From an uncultured Phascolarctobacterium sp. (lineage in GTDB: Bacteria; Bacillota; Negativicutes; Acidaminococcales; Acidaminococcaceae): a stretch of 5,777 nucleotides of DNA. Positions within the stretch are counted from its first letter, which is position 1. The number at the start of each line of letters is the position of its first letter. Shown piece by piece: positions 1-4,984 of this stretch. The translations under genes and the position numbers were made by a program. The DNA lies in assembly GCA_900553055.1 (NCBI GenBank), contig USBV01000101.1, positions 1 through 5,777 of the forward strand, in the 5' to 3' direction. The notes beneath the pieces are model-generated. The model saw only the letters and a list, made by a program, of their open reading frames with translations, was not told where the DNA came from and did not search any database.

Positions 1-401
1 CCAGGCCGGATAACGCCGTTTATGCCGGAAAGCGAATCGCCGCAGTGATATAAAAGCGCATTCACCAGCGTGCCACTATAATTGCCTGCAGCCGGGTGCA
101 CCACCATGCCCCGCGCCTTATTGACAACGATAACATCGTCGTCCTCATAAATTATATCCAAGGGAATGTTTTCCGGCTGCGCATCCAAGGGCTGGGGCTC
201 CGGCAGGGTTACGACAATTTCATCCCCTGCCCGCAGCTTATAATTAGCCTTTAGCACCTTGCTGCCCTTCACAGCGCGGCCATCGTCCAAAAGCTTTTGC
301 ATATTCGAGCGAGTTATATCCAGCAAAGCAGCCAAGCCAACATCGGCTCTTTGCCCTGCCTGCTCCTCGCTGATGATTAAGCTTTCTTGTTCTCCTGCCA
401 T
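1..401 (-). CDS. rluD: RluD-family 23S rRNA pseudouridine synthase, N-terminal part (3' end off window)
   Basis: The first 133 residues are present and the frame is open through the left edge. Residues about 8-66 form an S4 RNA-binding domain (SEEQAGQR, RSNMQKLLDDG, KANYKLRAGDEI). The start of the pseudouridine synthase fold follows: PLDIIYEDDDVIVVNK (80-95), then GMVVHPAAG (98-106) and SGINGVIRP (125-133). In this family the last segment directly precedes the catalytic HRLDxxTSG motif, which would lie just outside. RluD enzymes isomerise uridines in helix 69 of 23S rRNA, and the closest remembered relative is Bacillus YlyB. The start is uncertain. ATG at 401 fits the family length but its AAGGA touches the codon. 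ATG at 422 and TTG at 431 are in frame, and TTG has AGGAG four bases upstream. Any choice overlaps the end of lspA by at least 25 bases, so the two are probably translationally coupled. The S4 loop reads VKG where VNG is usual. Confidence 0.9.
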   Translation of the reverse strand, partial: MAGEQESLIISEEQAGQRADVGLAALLDITRSNMQKLLDDGRAVKGSKVLKANYKLRAGDEIVVTLPEPQPLDAQPENIPLDIIYEDDDVIVVNKARGMVVHPAAGNYSGTLVNALLYHCGDSLSGINGVIRP

Positions 402-829
402 TCCTTCAGTAATATGCTCCATATAATACAACCCACTCCTACACATATAGCAATATCGGCCACGTTAAATACGGGCCAAATGCGAAAATCAAAAAAATCT
501 ATGACTAGTCCCTGCCGCGCTCTATCGATTAAATTGCCCACGGCACCGCCACCAAACAGGGCTGCCCCATAGGTACACCAGGGGCCATATTCGGCAATAT
601 CGCGGCGCATACACCAAATGCCTGCCATCACCCCGATGGCGATGAGCACAAAGAGCCAACGGCTGCCCTCCAGCATACCAAAGGCTGCGCCAGGGTTCAA
701 AATATAGGTCCAATGAAAAATATCTTGGATAACGGGCACGCTTTCCCCCACAAAAAAATGTGCCACCACATAGAGCTTGGTCAACTGGTCCACGATTACC
801 ACTGCCAAAGCCACTAATAAATAAACCAT
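377..829 (-). CDS. lspA: Lipoprotein signal peptidase (signal peptidase II)
   Basis: This 150-residue integral membrane aspartyl protease cleaves the signal peptide of diacylglyceryl-modified prolipoproteins at the outer face of the cytoplasmic membrane. All family boxes are visible: DQLTK (14-18) in the first membrane helix, NPGAAFG (45-51), GNLIDR (98-103), VIDFF with catalytic D111, and FNVAD with catalytic D125. Four hydrophobic segments lie near residues 2-15, 58-73, 84-96 and 125-141, and the tail is charged (KEWQENKKA). The length is typical. The frame is open upstream to 919, but those 30 extra residues (YYGYGIIYAYNYQK and neighbours) are not family-like. ATG at 829 has AGGAG seven bases upstream (841-837) and begins directly with the first helix, so it is the clear choice. 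It overlaps rluD, the common Firmicutes arrangement. Confidence 0.97.
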   Translation of the reverse strand: MVYLLVALAVVIVDQLTKLYVVAHFFVGESVPVIQDIFHWTYILNPGAAFGMLEGSRWLFVLIAIGVMAGIWCMRRDIAEYGPWCTYGAALFGGGAVGNLIDRARQGLVIDFFDFRIWPVFNVADIAICVGVGCIIWSILLKEWQENKKA

Positions 830-881
830 GTAACTACTCCTACACTGCTTCAAACAGCTTTTTTGATAATTATACGCATAT

Positions 882-890
882 ATTATACCA
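882..890 (-). promoter_or_regulatory. Probable lspA-rluD promoter (extended -10)
   Basis: On the minus strand TATAAT at 887-882 is preceded by TGG (890-888), an extended -10 element. The region 17 bases upstream (GTATTT) is a poor -35, as is common for extended -10 promoters. The predicted start is near 875, giving a leader of about 45 bases before lspA. A second TATAAT at 874-869 is a weaker alternative. The promoter lies after the terminator at 929-964, so lspA-rluD is probably a separate transcription unit. Confidence 0.6.
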
Positions 891-928
891 TATCCATAGT
901 ATAAAAATACACACTTCACGAAAACTTA

Positions 929-964
929 ATAAAAAATCCTCCACCTTTTTACAGATGGAGGATT
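929..964 (-). terminator. Intrinsic terminator after the acyl-CoA dehydrogenase unit
   Basis: In the minus-strand transcript AATCCTCCA (964-956) pairs perfectly with TGGAGGATT (943-935) across a 12-base loop. A T run follows at once (936-931, then ATT). Read on the plus strand there is no T run after the stem, so it acts for minus-strand transcription only. It separates the acyl-CoA dehydrogenase unit from lspA. Confidence 0.85.
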
Positions 965-988
965 GGTTGCCAATTCATAATTTACTAA

Positions 989-1034
989 ACCCCTCCACCG
1001 TCTCAGGCGGTAACCCTCCCCTTTAAATGGGAGG
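989..1034 (-). repeat. Palindromic REP-like element in the 3' untranslated region
   Basis: Two inverted repeats lie side by side just after the acyl-CoA dehydrogenase stop codon. The first (1015-1034) is a 20-base near-palindrome with a CCTCC/GGAGG outer stem, a TTTAAA centre and one mismatch. The second (997-1011) is a short hairpin, ACCG/CGGT with an inner mismatch. GGAGGGG follows. I recall similar CCTCCCCTTTAAAGGGGAGG-type elements dispersed between genes of gut Firmicutes, but only one copy is present here, so the dispersed nature is not shown by this window. Confidence 0.5.
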
Positions 1035-1052
1035 CAAAGAGGTCAAAATAAA

Positions 1053-2192
1053 TTAGTACAGCAGCTTGTTAGCAATAACCAAACGTTGGATTTGGTTGGT
1101 GCCTTCGTAGATTTGCATAATCTTAGCGTCACGCATCATCTTTTCAACAGGATATTCCTTGGTGTAGCCATAGCCGCCCATTACTTGTACAGCATCGGTG
1201 GTTACTTGCATTGCTACATCAGCAGCATAGCATTTAGCCATAGCAGCTTCCTTGGAGAATTCCATGCCTTGGTCGCGCATCCAGCAAGCCTTTTGTACCA
1301 AAAGACGAGCGGTTTCAACCTTCATAGCCATGTCAGCCAGCATTGCTTGTACCATTTGGAAGGAAGCAATGGGTTGGCCAAATTGACGGCGCTCCTTAGC
1401 ATATTTAACAGCGCAATCCAGCGCAGCTTGAGCAATACCAACGGATACAGCGCCAACGAAGGGACGAGCGCTGTCCAAGGTGTTCATAGCAATGCGGAAG
1501 CCTTCGCCTTCGCGGCCTACGCGATAGGATTCAGGGATAACAACGTCCTGCAGCACCAGCTCGCAGGTGTTGGAGGGACGAATGCCCATCTTGTTTTCTT
1601 TCTTGCCAACGCTAAAGCCCGGGGTGTCCTTCGGAACGATGAAGGCAGTCAAGCCACGGATGCCGCCGGTTTTGCGAGTATTAGCAAATACCAGGAAAAT
1701 CTCTGCCAGGCCACCATTGGTGATGAACATTTTGGTACCGTTCAGAGTGTAGGTGCCATCCTCTTTATTCTTTTCTGCGCGAGTGGAAACGCCACCAGCA
1801 TCACTGCCAGCGCCGGGCTCGGTCAGAGCAAAGGCAGCCAAACCGCCATTGTTCAAAACATCGCAGTACATTTTCTTTTGTTCGTCGGTGCCAGCCAGCA
1901 GCACGGGAACAGTTGCCAGGCTGTTAGCAGCCAAGGAAGTAGCCACGCCAGCGCAGCCCTTGCCCAGCTCTTCGTAAATGGTAGCAATGGCAATGCTGTC
2001 CAGGCCGGGACCATCCAGCTCTTCGGGAACGATAACATTTAAAAGGCCCATTTCGTTAGCCTTTTCCATCAGGCCATCACGCCAATGGTTTTGTTCGTCC
2101 ATTTCTGCAGCATAGGGAGTAATTTCCTTTTCAACAAACTCCCTCACCATTTCCTGTAGTTCTAATTGTTCTTCATTTAATGCGAAATCCAT
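1053..2192 (-). CDS. Acyl-CoA dehydrogenase (short/medium-chain type, FAD-dependent)
   Basis: This 379-residue flavoprotein has the usual family length. It would oxidise an acyl-CoA to the trans-2-enoyl-CoA, or run in reverse as a reductase, with electron transferring flavoprotein as partner. Visible in order are the N-terminal helical domain (1-120), the FAD/substrate signature FALTEPGAGSD (121-131), the beta domain with YTLNGTKMFITNG (148-160), and ARPFVGAVSVGIAQ (242-255). The C-terminal helices carry YAKERRQFGQPIASFQ (264-279), QVMGGYGY (336-343) and IYEGTNQIQR (361-370), where E363 sits at the catalytic base position of butyryl- and medium-chain enzymes. The start at 2192 has AAGGAGG five bases upstream. 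The frame is open further up to 2282, but that part overlaps the thioesterase and looks unlike the family. Butyryl-CoA, glutaryl-CoA or another chain length cannot be told from sequence. No etfAB genes are adjacent in the window. Confidence 0.95.
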   Translation of the reverse strand: MDFALNEEQLELQEMVREFVEKEITPYAAEMDEQNHWRDGLMEKANEMGLLNVIVPEELDGPGLDSIAIATIYEELGKGCAGVATSLAANSLATVPVLLAGTDEQKKMYCDVLNNGGLAAFALTEPGAGSDAGGVSTRAEKNKEDGTYTLNGTKMFITNGGLAEIFLVFANTRKTGGIRGLTAFIVPKDTPGFSVGKKENKMGIRPSNTCELVLQDVVIPESYRVGREGEGFRIAMNTLDSARPFVGAVSVGIAQAALDCAVKYAKERRQFGQPIASFQMVQAMLADMAMKVETARLLVQKACWMRDQGMEFSKEAAMAKCYAADVAMQVTTDAVQVMGGYGYTKEYPVEKMMRDAKIMQIYEGTNQIQRLVIANKLLY

Positions 2193-2197
2193 CTTGT

Positions 2198-2204
2198 CCT
2201 CCTT
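2198..2204 (-). promoter_or_regulatory. Strong Shine-Dalgarno fixing the acyl-CoA dehydrogenase start
   Basis: AAGGAGG (2204-2198) stands five bases before ATG 2192-2190. It decides against the longer open frame reaching 2282. Confidence 0.9.
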
Positions 2205-2211
2205 AAACACC

Positions 2212-2227
2212 TTGCGGCCTACCGCAA
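2212..2227 (-). other. Intercistronic hairpin between thioesterase and acyl-CoA dehydrogenase
   Basis: TTGCGG (2227-2222), loop TAGG, CCGCAA (2217-2212) form a perfect 6-bp stem in the 64-base gap between the two genes. It ends seven bases before the Shine-Dalgarno site. No T run follows, so it is not a terminator. It could mark an RNA processing or stabilising site, or be incidental. Confidence 0.5.
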
Positions 2228-2256
2228 TCTTCTCCCTTACCAATTCAACCCGTAAG

Positions 2257-2703
2257 TCACCACTTGGCGGGTATTTCTTCAAAGCGTCCCACGATAAACA
2301 TGGTTGTCAGAATCGTGGCCATCAATCTTTCCTCGGCATCATACATTTCAGCTTCAATTACCATCGTTGTATGTCCATGGTGACGAATCCTACTCCTCAC
2401 GTAGACCCGACCCGCACTATGCACATTCTTGATGAAATTCATGCTAAAATTCAGCGTGGCCACTGCTGCACCCACACTGGCGCCAGTCACTCCCAAAACG
2501 GAGTCTGCCAGCGCAGTAAAAACGCCACCATGGCAAATACCACGATGATTAAAATGCTTTTGGGGGTCAATATCAATACTCACCACTGCCCCACCGCAGG
2601 TTATTTCATCAATATGAACACCAAAGTTATTCATAAAAGAGTTATAACCATACATTTTGCGAATATAGGCAGGAACATCCTTAACCTGTTCCACCAAAAC
2701 CAT
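2257..2703 (-). CDS. PaaI-type hotdog-fold acyl-CoA thioesterase
   Basis: At 148 residues this has the length of a single hotdog domain of the PaaI/YdiI-like thioesterase family, cytoplasmic enzymes that hydrolyse acyl-CoA to free acid and CoA. The key motif is NHRGICHGGVFTALADS (52-68). HGG (58-60) lies at the start of the long central helix, and D67 is at the position of the usual acidic catalytic residue. The remaining strands follow: VATLNFSMNFIKNV (81-94), GRVYVRSRIRHHGHTTMVIEAEMYD (98-122, beta pair) and ATILTTMFIVG (129-139). ATG at 2703 follows a purine-rich site (GGAAGGAAGG, 2715-2706). It is the first gene of a probable two-gene unit with the acyl-CoA dehydrogenase 64 bases downstream, which suggests a common acyl-CoA substrate pool or CoA recycling. 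The exact substrate is unknown. Confidence 0.88.
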   Translation of the reverse strand: MVLVEQVKDVPAYIRKMYGYNSFMNNFGVHIDEITCGGAVVSIDIDPQKHFNHRGICHGGVFTALADSVLGVTGASVGAAVATLNFSMNFIKNVHSAGRVYVRSRIRHHGHTTMVIEAEMYDAEERLMATILTTMFIVGRFEEIPAKW

Positions 2704-2751
2704 CGCCTTCCTTCCATCGGACGCAAATACTTATGTCATTATATCTCCGTT

Positions 2752-2780
2752 ATTTTACCACAAATCCACCATTAACTCAA
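2752..2780 (-). promoter_or_regulatory. Probable promoter of the thioesterase/acyl-CoA dehydrogenase unit
   Basis: TTGAGT (2780-2775) and TAAAAT (2757-2752) are separated by 17 bases, with TGG just before the -10 as an extension. A perfect TATAAT also occurs at 2743-2738 but has only a weak -35 (GATTTG). Either would give a short leader before the ATG at 2703. Both lie downstream of the terminator at 2792-2835, so the unit is independent of the glutamine synthetase gene. Confidence 0.55.
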
Positions 2781-2791
2781 CAATTTTGTGC

Positions 2792-2835
2792 AAAAAAAAT
2801 ACCGAAAGGAAGACAAATTCTCTCCTTTCGGTATT
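2792..2835 (-). terminator. Strong intrinsic terminator of the glutamine synthetase gene
   Basis: A perfect 13-bp stem (2835-2823 pairing with 2810-2798, arms beginning AATACCGAAAGGA) encloses a 12-base loop. In the minus-strand transcript it runs into an eight-base T tract (2799-2792). It begins 31 bases after the stop codon. The plus strand has no comparable T run after the stem. Confidence 0.93.
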
Positions 2836-2866
2836 AATTCATTTAATTACAGCTTCAAGTGACTGA

Positions 2867-4774
2867 TTAGTCAATAATATTTTGTTTATAATCATGATAA
2901 AGAGCCTTCAGCTCTTCCATCACAGCACACATTTCCAGCTTCAAATCGGAGGCTGCATCGTAATCACCGGCAGCAACTGCCTTGCGAATGCTGGTAAACA
3001 GGCTCTTTTCTTCGAAGGAGTCCTTAGCCAAACGAGCGCGCAGCACTTGGATTTTATGCCACAGTGCCAAGTCGCAGTCGGTGGAGCTTTCGGGGCTGTG
3101 CAGCTTTTTCATCTCCACTACTGCTTGATAGTATTCGGGGATGAGACGGTTTAAAAGCTCGGTGGTCCAGCGAATCAAAGCGCCCTGGCGGAAGGATTCG
3201 ATATATTCACGGCGCAGGATATTGCCCTGAGTCAAAACTGCTACCTTTTCAGGATATTGGTCAAAGGCTTTAAGGTTTTCCCACACGGTTGCCGGGGGCT
3301 CACCAAAGAGCTTGCTGCGTTCTTCCGCAGTGAAGTCTTCGAAAACATCGTCCTCGGTGCGATATTGACGGTCCTTTTCTAAATAGAAGCCCTCTTCACC
3401 GGCAGCCTTGGAGATTTCCTTTTCCAACGCAGCCAAATCCTTGCCGGATTCTACGCAAGCCTTAATGCCGTCCAGGCAGGACAGATAGAAGGCTGCGATG
3501 GCGATATAAGTGTTGGTATAGGGATTGGGAGAACGCATTTCGATGCGGGTAGCCTTGGGGTTATCCAAATCGCGAATGAGGCCTGCCAAAATGGTGCGGT
3601 TACGGGACGGGTTATCGGGGCTCATGCCTAAGCTGGTAACGATGCACACGGGTGCTTCAAAGCCGGGCTTGAGGCGATTAAGGGAGTCGATGGTGCAGGA
3701 GATGAAGGGATTGGTTACCTCGTAGTTCTTCAAAAGGCCCATCAAAGCGCCATAGCCGATAGCGGAGAGGAATTCCTTGTGCATATCCTTGGGAGAGAAC
3801 AGGTTCACAATCTTGCCGTTCTTGAGCTTGGCAGCCATGCCCACATGGGTATGCTCGCCACTGCCTGCTACACCCGGAATGGGCTTAGCTTGGAAGGAAA
3901 CCTCGAGGCCGTTCATACGGAATACTTCCTTCACGATGATGCGCGCCAAAATTTCGTTATCAGCAGTTTGTACGCCAGTTGCGAACTTCCAGTCCACCTC
4001 CAGCTGCTCCATAACGTGCGTCATGTGACCAGCGCCATCGATTTGACCTTTAACGCCGCCGCATTCCTTATGGCCCATTTCCGGCTCCAGGCCGTAATAG
4101 TCAAGGGTTTCCACGGTTTGCTCCAAAGCAGTGCGCACGTTGCCGCGGGTGCGCTGCCAATATTGCTCCTGCATCATTTGGGAGGAGCTCAAGGCCTCAA
4201 TGGGTGCATCCTCACGCGGGGATTTTACCCAAAATTCCAGCTCAGTTGCGCTGGTAAAAATCAATTTATCAATGTCGTTACCATTGATATGCTCTAGGCC
4301 GGCAATCACGGGATGCTTTTTAAAGAGCTCCATGATTTCGCCTTCAACATAATCAAGGGTATTCTTCAAAATAGAGCGGGAGTCAACAAAATTGCCGTTG
4401 TGCAGCAAATAACAGGGAATGCGCAGCGTGCCAATCATGTTGCCGGTGGCGGGGTCAAAATGCTCGTAGTTATAATCCACAAACCAGTTGACAGTTTTAT
4501 CCACTACCATGTCCACACGAGCGTTGTTCAGCGTAGCAATACCGGTGAGCACAACGGAGGAGCCGTCGGTTTGCGCAGCACTGCCCTCTAAGAAGCTTTC
4601 CATATCCTCTAAGAAAATCTTCATGGGAATTTTTTCATCGGTATCGTTACCGGCAAAATCCACACCCATTAAAGAAACAAATTTAACCTCCGGATGCAGG
4701 GATAGCAAAGCACGCAAATCCTGCTCATTTTGTTGTTCAGGTTTAATTACATACAATAATTCTTTGTTATTCAT
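2867..4774 (-). CDS. glnA: Glutamine synthetase family protein, divergent, 635 residues
   Basis: This enzyme would make glutamine from glutamate, ammonia and ATP. The beta-grasp N-domain is recognisable (VKFVSLMGVDFAG, 30-42) with DGSS (70-73). The catalytic domain shows ATELEFW (176-182, metal-binding glutamates), KECGGVKGQID (236-246), AKPIPGVAGSGEHTHVGM (296-313, HxH), NRLKPGFEAP (366-375, flap glutamate E373) and RIEMRSPNPYTN (410-421, ExR and NPY). It is longer than the ~470-residue type I enzymes and shorter than ~700-residue type III. It ends in a helical extension (about 525-635), and its IRWTTELLNRLIPEYY segment reminds me of type III C-termini. I see no adenylylation-site region like that of enteric GlnA. 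The start at 4774 suits the family, although its ribosome site is 24 bases away; TTG at 4810 is an alternative start. Promoter, attenuator and terminator make it a single-gene unit. The glutamine synthetase fold is clear, but the symbol and full activity are inferred. Confidence 0.85.
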   Translation of the reverse strand: MNNKELLYVIKPEQQNEQDLRALLSLHPEVKFVSLMGVDFAGNDTDEKIPMKIFLEDMESFLEGSAAQTDGSSVVLTGIATLNNARVDMVVDKTVNWFVDYNYEHFDPATGNMIGTLRIPCYLLHNGNFVDSRSILKNTLDYVEGEIMELFKKHPVIAGLEHINGNDIDKLIFTSATELEFWVKSPREDAPIEALSSSQMMQEQYWQRTRGNVRTALEQTVETLDYYGLEPEMGHKECGGVKGQIDGAGHMTHVMEQLEVDWKFATGVQTADNEILARIIVKEVFRMNGLEVSFQAKPIPGVAGSGEHTHVGMAAKLKNGKIVNLFSPKDMHKEFLSAIGYGALMGLLKNYEVTNPFISCTIDSLNRLKPGFEAPVCIVTSLGMSPDNPSRNRTILAGLIRDLDNPKATRIEMRSPNPYTNTYIAIAAFYLSCLDGIKACVESGKDLAALEKEISKAAGEEGFYLEKDRQYRTEDDVFEDFTAEERSKLFGEPPATVWENLKAFDQYPEKVAVLTQGNILRREYIESFRQGALIRWTTELLNRLIPEYYQAVVEMKKLHSPESSTDCDLALWHKIQVLRARLAKDSFEEKSLFTSIRKAVAAGDYDAASDLKLEMCAVMEELKALYHDYKQNIID

Positions 4775-4790
4775 GATAGTGTGCAGCCAA
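4767..4790 (-). CDS. Possible 7-codon leader peptide overlapping the glutamine synthetase start
   Basis: TTG at 4790 lies eight bases after AAAGGAG and opens a frame reading MAAHYHE before TAA at 4769-4767. The stop falls inside the second and third codons of the glutamine synthetase gene, so a terminating ribosome could re-initiate at the overlapping ATG. It is very short and lacks any known regulatory residue run, so it may be chance. It competes with the hairpin-bridging explanation of the same displaced ribosome site. Confidence 0.25.
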   Translation of the reverse strand: MAAHYHE

Positions 4791-4805
4791 GGGCCGCTCT
4801 CCTTT
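4783..4805 (-). promoter_or_regulatory. Displaced Shine-Dalgarno with hairpin in the spacer
   Basis: AAAGGAG (4805-4799) is 24 bases from the glutamine synthetase ATG (4774), too far for normal initiation. Between them GCGGCC (4797-4792), loop CTT, GGCTGC (4788-4783) can form a 6-bp stem with one G-U pair. If folded, one base before and eight after the stem remain, giving an effective spacing of nine. Confidence 0.5.
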
Positions 4806-4831
4806 CTCAATACTCCCTAAAAAGATACCAG

Positions 4832-4887
4832 AAAAAACAAAAAGACTTTTTTAAGCAGGGCACACTATGCCTGGTCTCAAAAAAGTC
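4832..4887 (-). terminator. Intrinsic terminator inside the glutamine synthetase leader (putative attenuator)
   Basis: GACTTTTTT (4887-4879) pairs with AAAAAAGTC (4852-4844), enclosing an inner hairpin CAGGCA/TGCcCTG (4873-4868 with 4862-4856, one bulged C, loop TAGTG). T5-G-T6 follows (4843-4832). It lies about 14 bases after the predicted transcription start and before the gene, so it should stop most leader transcripts unless an antiterminator acts. It would also stop read-through from holA. Confidence 0.85.
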
Positions 4888-4897
4888 CTCGTTGACT
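4884..4897 (-). promoter_or_regulatory. Hexaloop hairpin competing with the leader terminator (ANTAR-target-like)
   Basis: AGTC (4897-4894), loop AACGAG (4893-4888), GACT (4887-4884) make a 4-bp stem with a six-base loop carrying A at position 1 and G at position 4. That is the reported pattern of RNA hairpins bound by ANTAR-domain antiterminators (NasR, AmiR, EutV types). Its right arm is the first four bases of the terminator stem, so the two cannot form fully together. The stem is short and the second hairpin lacks a clean hexaloop, so the assignment is tentative. Confidence 0.3.
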
Positions 4898-4907
4898 GAT
4901 CGTTTTT

Positions 4908-4936
4908 ATTATACCAATGAATGCTGTCTTTGTCCA
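4908..4936 (-). promoter_or_regulatory. Near-consensus sigma-70-type promoter of the glutamine synthetase gene
   Basis: TGGACA (4936-4931, five of six -35 matches), an exact 17-base spacer, and TATAAT (4913-4908) preceded by TGG (extended -10). The predicted transcription start is near 4901. It lies 48 bases after the holA stop. I see no second good promoter between the leader terminator and the gene, so transcripts must pass the terminator. Confidence 0.8.
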
Positions 4937-4984
4937 GCTTTTTATTAGCTATGGGAGACAATGGCCTCCCTCTTATTTACATGC

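Noticed and set aside
830..919. In-frame upstream extension of lspA
   Set aside because: The extra residues are not family-like and cover the promoter. AGGAG is ideally placed for ATG 829.
1086..2042. A 318-codon open frame on the plus strand
   Set aside because: It is fully antisense to the acyl-CoA dehydrogenase, whose motifs are all intact. It has no ribosome site and a composition that mirrors the real gene.
2193..2282. In-frame upstream extension of the acyl-CoA dehydrogenase (30 residues)
   Set aside because: AAGGAGG five bases before ATG 2192 and the family N-terminus (MDFALNEEQ) fix the shorter start. The extension overlaps the thioesterase.
2194..2775. A 193-codon plus-strand open frame
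   Set aside because: It runs antisense to the thioesterase and across its promoter. It has no recognisable domain or ribosome site.
3779..4297. A 172-codon plus-strand open frame
   Set aside because: It is antisense to the catalytic core of the glutamine synthetase gene and looks like a shadow frame.
4775..4810. TTG start at 4810 adding 12 residues to the glutamine synthetase
   Set aside because: The nearest GGAG is only about two bases before it, and the good AAAGGAG lies inside the extension. It is not excluded, but ATG 4774 is preferred.
4775..4901. T-box or known glutamine riboswitch in the glutamine synthetase leader
   Set aside because: I see no T-box antiterminator sequence, and the leader before the terminator is too short (about 14 bases) for a known aptamer.
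4953..4970. GGGAG/CTCCC hairpin after holA as its terminator
   Set aside because: It has only five pairs with an eight-base loop and no T run. The glutamine synthetase promoter follows immediately.
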